Assembly (NCBI RefSeq): GCF_963082495.1
Contig: NZ_CAUJAN010000009.1
Coordinates: 1 to 34,004 of the forward strand
DNA: 34,004 bases
Reading direction: 5' to 3'
DNA from: Methanobrevibacter sp. V74
Lineage (GTDB): Archaea > Methanobacteriota > Methanobacteria > Methanobacteriales > Methanobacteriaceae
This document shows positions 27,677 to 34,004 of the stretch, piece after piece. The position numbers were made by a program, and so were the translations under genes. How positions within the stretch are numbered: position 1 is the stretch's first letter; every line of letters begins with the position of its first letter. The notes beneath the pieces were generated by a model that did not search any database, had not been told where the DNA came from, and saw only the letters and a program-made list of their open reading frames with translations.

Positions 27677-29383
27677 TAATGAATAAAATATTAATATCCA
27701 TGTCATTATTAATTATTTTGATATTCAGCATAGGATTAGTATCAGCTAATGAAAATCTCAATGATACAATAATAGAAAACAATACGGACGCCCCAAATCT
27801 TTCTTATAATATAGATAATACTCCTTCAGAAAGAATGAGTGGAGCAGTTAGACATGTAAATGGAAGCACTTTTGAAGATATTCAAAAAACAATTAATTCA
27901 GCAAACGATAATGATACTATTGTCCTAATGGAACTTATAAAAGTACAGGTTATCATATTTTTGTTAATAAAAGTATAACAATTACATGTAAAAATATGTA
28001 TGGTGCTACATTAGATGCTAATAAAAAATATAGGGCATTATACATAGTTTCTGACAATGTAATATTAAAAAACTTAAAAATAATAAATGGAAAATTAAAA
28101 GATGGACAAGGGCCTCCTAACGTTTTAGATCATGGTTATGGTGGTGCTATATGTTGGGAAGGTAATAATGGATCTATAATTGATTCAACAATAGAAAATA
28201 ATGAAATTTATGGGGGATGGCATGGTGAAAGTAGTGCAATTTATTGAAAAGGACTAAATGGAACTATAATTCACACACTTTTCTTCAATAATACAGGAAG
28301 TGATGATTTAGGTCTTAATCAGGGATATACATTTTTAAAGGGTATTGTTCATGGGGATTATAGTGGAGATTTATATGATAATAACCCATTTAAAACTTCT
28401 ATATTTAATCGTGTTGTTGTAAATTCTAGAGGATATTTAAATGCTAATAATCTTTTCATTGACTATGGAACACCAGTTAATTTTCTTGTTAAATTTAGTT
28501 TAGGGGATATTCCATTTAAAGGAGAAATTGTTAAAGTACATATATTTAAAAAAGGTTACGATAAAGTATATAACTTAACTATTGGTGATAATGGTTCTGG
28601 TGTTTTAAAATTACTTGATAACTTAAATGATGGCACTTACAATGTTGAGTTAAGTAGTCATGATAAACTTTATAATTATAGTGCTAATGCGATTATTAAA
28701 GTTAATAAAGTTCCAGCATTTTTCAATGTTGATGATTTTAAAACTATACATAATTCAGGAAAATATTTCACTGTTGAACTTAGAGATGTGAAAAATTATT
28801 TTAAATCAATTAACAATGTAAAATTAGCATTAAAAGTCAATGGGAAAACATATTATGCAACTGTAAAAAACAATATTGCTAAATTCAATGTATCAAAATG
28901 GAAAACTGGAAACTATAAAGCTTATATTAATATTCTAAACAATTATAAAGCACCAACAGAAAAAATTAATATTCAAATCAAAAAAATACCCACAATTGTA
29001 AAAACAAATAAAATCACAGCAAAAATCCACAGGGACAAAAAACTAAACATCAAAATAATCAACAAAAAAACCAAAAAACCAGTACCTTTTATCAAAATCA
29101 AAGTAAAATGCTTCAATGGAAAAAAATACAAAACATACACACTAATAACCGACGAAAAAGGACAAACCCACTTATACACCTGCTGTTTAAAAATCGGAAC
29201 ACACAAAGTAGTTATAAAATCAGCAAACCAAAATTATGCAATAAGTAAAACAACTAAAGTTAAAATCATAAAATAAGGATTAAACTTATAATTCTGTTTT
29301 GTCAATTTGTTGTTTGGCGAGTTGATTTTAATCTTTTTTTTTTTTGATTTTTTTTGTTTTTTCTTTGAAAGAGCCATTTATAA
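27553..29383 (+). repeat. Long direct repeat, right copy (about 1.8 kb)
   Basis: Same order and orientation as 8297-10172. Offsets change from 19,256 at the adhesin starts to about 19,210 at the right border, so only small insertions and deletions separate them. It ends with the shared CTTTGAAAGAGCCATTTA, after which core-type DNA (PRC-barrel gene) begins. Confidence 0.8.
27679..29276 (+). pseudogene. Adhesin-like protein, right copy, one frameshift and one stop
   Basis: Signal peptide as in the left copy (MNKILISMSLLIILIFSIGL), after AAGGAGG. One base is lost at about 27925 (GTCCTAATGG versus GTTCTTAATGG). TGG has become TGA at 28245-28247 (left copy TATTGGGAAGG). From there the frame is open to 29276: beta-helix end, KFSLGDIPFKGEIVKVHIFK, then Ig-like repeats ending LYTCCLKIGTHKVVIKSANQ and TTKVKIIK. 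The three frameshift points of the left copy are intact here, so the two copies broke independently. Restored length about 530 residues. A predicted surface or secreted protein. Confidence 0.8.
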
Positions 29384-29451
29384 ATCATAAAGTATTTATA
29401 TTAACAATTAAATAGAATAATACATATTTATTTAAATATTTGGGTGTAAAC

Positions 29452-29856
29452 ATGGTAGAAGTTTCAAAATTACATAGTTTAGATATTTATACTAACACTG
29501 GACATTATGTAGGTCGTGTAGAGGATGTTGTTCTTAATATTAGATTAGGAACTATTTCAAAATTACAGGTAAGGGCTATTGAGCAACAACCAAAACCTGC
29601 TGGGTTTATGAATTCATTTTTAGGTAGCATTCGTGGAGAAATGCCTGAAGATAATAATATGAGGTCTTTCCAAAATGATGTATTAACGGTTGATTTTGAT
29701 AAGGTTCAAGCTATTGGGGATATTATGTTAATTAATCCGAGGGATATGAAAAAAGTAACTCCTGAACCACAAATCCCTGAAGCCACCGTTCCTAAACCGG
29801 AAATACCTCAACCACATAGCGAAACTCAAAGCCAATTTGATGCTGAAAGATTATAA
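29452..29856 (+). CDS. PRC-barrel domain protein
   Basis: 134 residues. I use the ATG at 29452 (MVEVSKLHSLDIYTNTGHYV), because GGGTG five bases upstream gives the ribosome site; an earlier in-frame TTG at 29440 would add four residues. Residues 1-40 and 80-100 form a PRC-barrel (GHYVGRVEDVVLNIRLGTIS; VDFDKVQAIGDIMLINPRD). The last 30 are proline-rich and disordered (PEPQIPEATVPKPEIPQPHS). Archaeal PRC-barrel proteins are linked to RNA handling or cell division (the CdpB group), but this one is not close enough to name. TTTATATTA at about 29395-29403 fits a TATA box. It marks the right border of the variable region. Confidence 0.8.
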   Translation: MVEVSKLHSLDIYTNTGHYVGRVEDVVLNIRLGTISKLQVRAIEQQPKPAGFMNSFLGSIRGEMPEDNNMRSFQNDVLTVDFDKVQAIGDIMLINPRDMKKVTPEPQIPEATVPKPEIPQPHSETQSQFDAERL

Positions 29857-29903
29857 GTAATCTTTCACTAATTCTTTTTTTTAACATTTTTTAGGGCGGT
29901 ACT

Positions 29904-30668
29904 ATGATAGTAGGCATTATAGGATGTGGGGCTATTGCTAATATTATCACTACTAGTATAGTTCCTGAAGATAACGGTATTGAAATTAAATATTTTTTTG
30001 ATAAAGATGTTGAACGAGCAGAAAATTTAGCTAGTTTGGCTGGAGGGATAGCAGTACTTGACTTTGATGATATGTTGGATAAGGTAGATTTAATTTTAGA
30101 ATGTGCTGCGCCGGTTTCAGTTAAAGAATATGCACCTAAAGTGCTAGATCATGGTATTGAAATGATTGTAATGAGTATAGGCGCTTTAATGGATGAAGAA
30201 TTTTTTGCTAAATTGGAGGATCTTGCTAAAAAAAATAATACTAAGCTGCATTTGCCTTCAGGAGCCATTGTTGGTTTAGATGGAATTAAGGCAGTATCCA
30301 AATTCGGTCTTAAAGAAGTAAGTCTGATTACAAGAAAATCACCAAAATCTCTTGGAATGAATATTGATGCTGAAGAAATATTATTTGAAGGAAAAGCTTC
30401 AGATGCTGTAAAAGAATTTCCATTAAATATTAATGTAGCTGCAACAATTAGTCTTGCATGTAAAATGGATATTGATGTTAAAATCATTGCTGATCCAAAA
30501 GTTGACAGGAATGTTCATGAAATTACAGCAAAAGGGGACTTTGGCGAGTTTAAAACAAGAACTGAAAATTTACCTTGTGAAGCCAATCCAAAAACCAGCA
30601 TGTTGGCTGCACTTTCAGCTATTCGTTTACTTAAAAGCTTTAATGAAACCATTAGTGTGGGTATTTAA
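29904..30668 (+). CDS. nadX: L-aspartate dehydrogenase (NAD biosynthesis)
   Basis: 254 residues, behind GGGCGG about five bases before the ATG. It has an N-terminal Rossmann fold with GIIGCGAIAN. The signature LPSGAIVGLDGIKA lies near 135, and the catalytic-region VDRNVHEITAKGDFGEFKTR with the expected histidine. NadX oxidises aspartate to iminoaspartate, which NadA joins to dihydroxyacetone phosphate to make quinolinate. It is the first gene of an overlapping set with thg1 and the JAMM gene; its stop shares a base with the next start. Length is normal for the family. Confidence 0.85.
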   Translation: MIVGIIGCGAIANIITTSIVPEDNGIEIKYFFDKDVERAENLASLAGGIAVLDFDDMLDKVDLILECAAPVSVKEYAPKVLDHGIEMIVMSIGALMDEEFFAKLEDLAKKNNTKLHLPSGAIVGLDGIKAVSKFGLKEVSLITRKSPKSLGMNIDAEEILFEGKASDAVKEFPLNINVAATISLACKMDIDVKIIADPKVDRNVHEITAKGDFGEFKTRTENLPCEANPKTSMLAALSAIRLLKSFNETISVGI

Positions 30669-31390
30669 TGAAAGAGTATGAAGTTTATTCTCCTTTAAAA
30701 GTTCCAAAAAACTCTAAGATAATCGTTAGATTGGATGGAAGGGCTTTTCATAAATTAGCTCATGATTTGGAGTTAGACAAGCCTTATGATGAGAATTTTT
30801 ATAAGGTTATTGCAAGAGTTTGTGAAGATTTATTTAAAGAATTCTCACCACTTTTTGTTTATACTTTTTCGGATGAAATAAGCATACTTTTGGATCGCGT
30901 TCCGTTTGAAGGTAGGGTTGAAAAAATAAATTCAATATTTGCAAGTTTTACCTCTTCATCTTTTGTAATGCATTATAATATAGAATTTAAAAAACCGCCT
31001 GCTTTTGATTCAAGAATAATTCCAATTAATGAAAATGATATTCTGAAATATTTTAAATGGAGACAAGATGAATCTTGGAGGAATTGTGTTAATTCACATG
31101 GAGTTTCATACCTCAAATCAAAATATTCAAATTCTGAAGCTAATGATAAAATAAATGGCATGAAGTTAAATGAAATACACGAATTATTATTCCAAAATGG
31201 CATTAATTTAAATAATGTCAAAACTTATAAGAAACGTGGCATAGCTATTTATAGGAAAGTTAAAAAAATCGAAGGTTTTAATAAAAAAGAAAATAAAAAA
31301 CAAATATCCTATAGAAGTCATGTTTTCACTGATTGGGAATTGCCAATATTTAATGAAACATTCTTTAAAAATATTGATGTGATAAAATGA
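30668..31390 (+). CDS. thg1: tRNA(His) guanylyltransferase (Thg1 family)
   Basis: 240 residues. Starts in the stop codon of nadX (TAATG). Metal-binding acids are in IIVRLDGRAFHK and YTFSDEISILL, a fold shared with palm-domain polymerases. WRQDESWRNCVNSHG and YKKRGIAIYRKV follow the conserved family pattern. The enzyme adds nucleotides in the reverse, 3'-to-5' direction to the 5' end of tRNA(His) or repairs tRNA 5' ends; archaeal members usually use the template base. The next gene's ATG overlaps its end by four bases (ATGA). There is no link in function to nadX that I know of. Confidence 0.85.
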   Translation: MKEYEVYSPLKVPKNSKIIVRLDGRAFHKLAHDLELDKPYDENFYKVIARVCEDLFKEFSPLFVYTFSDEISILLDRVPFEGRVEKINSIFASFTSSSFVMHYNIEFKKPPAFDSRIIPINENDILKYFKWRQDESWRNCVNSHGVSYLKSKYSNSEANDKINGMKLNEIHELLFQNGINLNNVKTYKKRGIAIYRKVKKIEGFNKKENKKQISYRSHVFTDWELPIFNETFFKNIDVIK

Positions 31391-32100
31391 GCTTTATTTC
31401 AAAATTATTTAGAAATGATGATGAATTTAGAGAGGTTAGAGTTGACCGTGAAGTTCTTGAATCAGTAATTTATTATGCAAAAAAAGCATATCCTAATGAA
31501 TTTTTAGCATTCTTTGATGGGGAAATTAAGGATAAAATTCTTTATATCACTAGTTTAATATTTCTTCCAGGAGAAACCTGCGAAACAGGTGCTGTAGTTC
31601 ACACAGAATTAATTCCAATCAATACAAAGTATATGGGGTCTGTTCACTCACACCCTGGACCAAGTGCTAGTCCATCAGATGCTGATTTAACTACATTTTC
31701 TAGGCACGGATACTTCCACATGATTGTATGCCTTCCTTATTCTTTGCAAACTTTTAAGTCATATGACCGTTACGGTCAGCCAGTGGATTATACTTTAGGA
31801 GATTATAGTAGTCTAATTGAGGACAATTCTGAAGATTTCTTCGATGACGATGATGTTGTAACTGATGATGATGAATTTAAACCGGGGTTTTTAGATGAGG
31901 ATGATGATGAATTCTTTAAAACACTTGATGATGAAAGATTAAATAATTATGAAGAATTTGAAAAACGAAATCAAGTTAATTGGGCATCCACCAATCAAAC
32001 AGATATTATTTCCAATACTCAAATGCCAAATCAACAGATAATCAGAATTGAGTTAAATCCTGATGGCACTGTTAAAAAAATTTCAAAAAATGAAAAATAA
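31387..32100 (+). CDS. JAMM/MPN+ metalloprotease with acidic tail
   Basis: 237 residues. The N-terminal 135 residues are a JAMM domain: NEFLAFFDG supplies the acid, and HSHPGPSASPSDAD has the H-x-H-(x)7-S-x2-D zinc site complete. Archaeal JAMM proteases cut ubiquitin-like SAMP proteins from their targets. Residues 140-190 are highly acidic (DDDDVVTDDDEF, DEDDDEFFKTLDDE), an unusual tail that may help to bind a basic partner. It closes with a short structured end (IIRIELNPDGTVKKIS). It overlaps thg1 by four bases. Its transcript ends in the hairpin shared with serA. The substrate is inferred only from the family. Confidence 0.8.
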   Translation: MSFISKLFRNDDEFREVRVDREVLESVIYYAKKAYPNEFLAFFDGEIKDKILYITSLIFLPGETCETGAVVHTELIPINTKYMGSVHSHPGPSASPSDADLTTFSRHGYFHMIVCLPYSLQTFKSYDRYGQPVDYTLGDYSSLIEDNSEDFFDDDDVVTDDDEFKPGFLDEDDDEFFKTLDDERLNNYEEFEKRNQVNWASTNQTDIISNTQMPNQQIIRIELNPDGTVKKISKNEK

Positions 32101-32130
32101 AAAAACAATCATGGTGAAAAATTGTTTTTT
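32100..32130. terminator. Bidirectional terminator between JAMM gene and serA
   Basis: AAAAAACAAT (32100-32109), loop CATGGTGAAAA, ATTGTTTTTT (32121-32130): a perfect ten-base-pair stem with a run of T on either strand. Its first base is the last base of the JAMM stop codon, and its last two overlap the serA stop, so it serves both converging genes. Confidence 0.75.
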
Positions 32131-33700
32131 ATAATTCTAATCCAATAGCTTCATAAACATTATCCAAATCTTGAAGTTCTTTAATTATTTCTTTTGGAAT
32201 TTCTTTGTCTAAAGTTAGAACCATGATGGCTCTTCCACCTTTTTTATCTCTTCCAACTTGCATAATTCCAATGTTAACGTTATGTTCACCTAATTTGGTG
32301 CCAATTTTACCGATACTTCCTGGAACATCTTCATATTTTGCAATAAACATGTGTCCTTTAGGAATAACATCTACCCAGTAACCATTTACTTTTAAAATTC
32401 TTGCTTCGTGTAAGTGGGTACCTTCAGCTGAGAATGAATCAGCTTCACTTTTTGCAATAACTTTGATTAATGATTCATAACCTTTGGCATTGTCTTTTCT
32501 GCCTTCAGTAATGCTAATTCCTCTGTCTTTTGCAACAAGGGATGCATTTACAGCATTAACCGGGGAACTTAAGAAGGGATTAACAGCACCTTGAATTACT
32601 GTTCGGGTTAATATTTCAAGGTTGCTTATTTCAGCTAATTCTCCGCTGTAAACAATTTCAATTTCTTGGATTTTACCATTTACAGCTTGTGAGATGAAAC
32701 TACCTAATTTTTCACATAATTCCATGTATGGAGTTAATTCTTGGTAAGTGTTATTGTCGATACGTGGCATGTTTAAAACATTTTTAGGATTGTTTCCTTT
32801 GGTTAATTCAATAATTTCATCAGCTACAATAATGGCTGCGTCTCTTTGCGCTTCTTTAGTTGAAGCGGCAATATGGGGAGTTAAAACAATATTGTCAAGT
32901 TCGCATAATTTGGAATCTTTTGGAGGTTCATCTTCATATACATCTAAAGCAGCTCCACCAATTTTATCATTAACTAAAGCATCATACAATGCTTCTTCAT
33001 CAATAACTCCTCCACGAGCACAGTTGACAATAAATGCTCCGTCTTTCATTATTTCAAACTGTTCAGTTGAAATTGAATGTTCAGTTTCAGGAGTTAATGG
33101 AACGTGTATTGTAATAAAGTCAGCATTTTTAAGAACGCTATCCAAATCAGTTAATTCAACACCCATTTGTTTTGCAACTTCTTCAGGTAAGTAGGGATCA
33201 TATGCCATTGCATCCATTCCAAAGGCTTTACATCTGTTAACTACTTGGGACCCGATTCTTCCCATACCAATTACACCAAGGGTTTTGTTTCTAAGTTCAA
33301 CACCCATGAATTTTTTCTTTTCCCATTTTCCCTCTTTAACAGATTTATCGGCAATTGATATTTTACGTGCCATACTTAAGATTAATCCCATAGTATGTTC
33401 TGCTACAGTAACAGAAGTGGATTCAGGAGAGTTTACAACCATAATACCTTTTTCTGTTGCAGCATCAATGTCAATATTGTCCACTCCAACCCCTGCTCTT
33501 GCAATAATTTGCAAATTATCTGCTTTTTCAATAATGTCGGCAGTTAATTTTGTTCGGCTTCTTACAACAATTCCATTATATTCGTGTATGGTATTTGCTA
33601 ATTCTTCAGGAGTAATTTCAGTATCCACTACAACATCAGCTACTTCCTTTAAATTTTCAATACCTTTTTCATTAATAGCATCAGCGATAAGTACTTTCAT
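32129..33700 (-). CDS. serA: D-3-phosphoglycerate dehydrogenase
   Basis: 523 residues from the ATG at 33700 ([20 protein letters not shown]). GGTGA just before it makes this start better than the in-frame one at 33721. The substrate and NAD domain carries [29 protein letters not shown], and the catalytic R ([10 protein letters not shown]), E (EDEPP) and H (LTPHIAAST). Then come an intervening (ASB) domain and a C-terminal ACT domain ([20 protein letters not shown]). It catalyses the first step of serine biosynthesis from 3-phosphoglycerate. The ACT domain suggests feedback control by serine. This long form is the one found in methanogens. It looks intact. Confidence 0.9.
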   Translation of the reverse strand: MKVLIADAINEKGIENLKEVADVVVDTEITPEELANTIHEYNGIVVRSRTKLTADIIEKADNLQIIARAGVGVDNIDIDAATEKGIMVVNSPESTSVTVAEHTMGLILSMARKISIADKSVKEGKWEKKKFMGVELRNKTLGVIGMGRIGSQVVNRCKAFGMDAMAYDPYLPEEVAKQMGVELTDLDSVLKNADFITIHVPLTPETEHSISTEQFEIMKDGAFIVNCARGGVIDEEALYDALVNDKIGGAALDVYEDEPPKDSKLCELDNIVLTPHIAASTKEAQRDAAIIVADEIIELTKGNNPKNVLNMPRIDNNTYQELTPYMELCEKLGSFISQAVNGKIQEIEIVYSGELAEISNLEILTRTVIQGAVNPFLSSPVNAVNASLVAKDRGISITEGRKDNAKGYESLIKVIAKSEADSFSAEGTHLHEARILKVNGYWVDVIPKGHMFIAKYEDVPGSIGKIGTKLGEHNVNIGIMQVGRDKKGGRAIMVLTLDKEIPKEIIKELQDLDNVYEAIGLEL

Positions 33701-33957
33701 ATTTTCACCATAATTTCTCAAATATTCAATAATAAATATTATTTAAGTTTATGTGGTTTATTATATTTAAAATTTCAATATTTTTTAAAAAATAGTATTT
33801 TTTTCACTATTCGAATTTTAATTTTTCATGCAGAGTCGAGGAGGTTACATGATTCAAAATTTCACATGAGCAAATATTGTCAAATGTTAAGCAAATATTT
33901 TTCTTTATATAGTTACTAACCAAACTTTTATTATAGATGACTGACAAATTATAAAAT
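33701..33957. other. Divergent intergenic region, serA and right-edge gene
   Basis: AT-rich with no gene. TTAAATATA-like DNA on the minus strand near 33765 may be the serA promoter. TTTATATA at 33904-33911 lies about 50 bases before the right-edge start. GAGGAGGTTACATG at about 33839-33852 looks like a ribosome site, but the frame it opens is only seven codons long. Confidence 0.4.
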
Positions 33958-34004
33958 ATGTCTGGAAAATCTAAAATTGATGTTTTTAATAAAATGACTA
34001 AAAT
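33958..34004 (+). CDS. Start of an unidentified gene, cut by the window edge
   Basis: MSGKSKIDVFNKMTK, open to the edge of the window. A TATA-like box at 33904-33911 lies at a fitting distance for a short leader, but there is no clear ribosome site before the ATG. Too short to identify. Confidence 0.35.
   Translation, partial: MSGKSKIDVFNKMTK

Noticed and set aside
32748-33713. Long plus-strand frames (148 and 142 residues)
   Set aside because: Shadows of serA on the minus strand.
1-34004. CRISPR arrays, rRNA and tRNA genes
   Set aside because: I looked for regularly spaced repeats and for cloverleaf-like segments in the non-coding stretches and saw none. The dispersed repeats present are IS ends and adhesin repeats.

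Overview
The window looks like a chromosomal segment of a Methanobrevibacter-like methanogenic archaeon (Methanobacteriales). The evidence is the very AT-rich DNA, GGTGA/AGGAGG ribosome sites, and archaeal or methanogen genes: CofA-type lactaldehyde dehydrogenase for coenzyme F420, an archaeal FlaJ/TadC protein with a class III prepilin, a COG2517-type tRNA-binding protein, aspartate dehydrogenase, Thg1, a JAMM protease and SerA. Degenerate adhesin-like proteins (signal peptide, beta-helix, Ig-like C-terminal repeats) fit the same genus. No rRNA, tRNA or CRISPR array was seen. The organism call is inference from gene content.

Left flank (1-8296). A RelE-type toxin with a frameshift and its intact antitoxin sit beside a proteasome-like Ntn-hydrolase gene. 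A decayed IS copy (1738-3036) follows. Then comes an intact core-type block: FlaJ-like protein and prepilin, two overlapping TMEM175-type channel genes, cofA and the tRNA-binding protein.

Variable island (about 8297-29383). Two directly repeated, degenerate adhesin-like genes (8423-10064 and 27679-29276, about 19.2 kb apart) bracket accessory DNA. In order this holds: a broken tyrosine recombinase; an MCM helicase broken in its Walker A motif; a palindrome-rich intergenic region with a ribbon-helix-helix-like gene; about 1.1 kb of non-coding DNA with clustered inverted repeats; a 5'-truncated DUF4062-like/GHKL ATPase/winged-helix gene joined to the tail of another adhesin; a large nuclease-STAND NTPase gene with two frameshifts; a divergent ABC-like (AAA_13-type) ATPase with one frameshift; a small coiled-coil protein; and an intact BsuBI/PstI-type restriction-modification pair. 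This is a defence island on what looks like a decaying integrated element. The integrase-MCM part is visibly more GC-rich than the defence genes.

Right flank (29384-34004). PRC-barrel protein, then an overlapping nadX-thg1-JAMM operon converging on serA through a shared terminator hairpin, and the start of one more gene at the edge.

Most of the accessory genes are broken by one-base indels, mainly deletions, while core genes and the restriction-modification genes are open. Either the island is decaying under relaxed selection, or some indels are sequencing errors; raw reads would decide.
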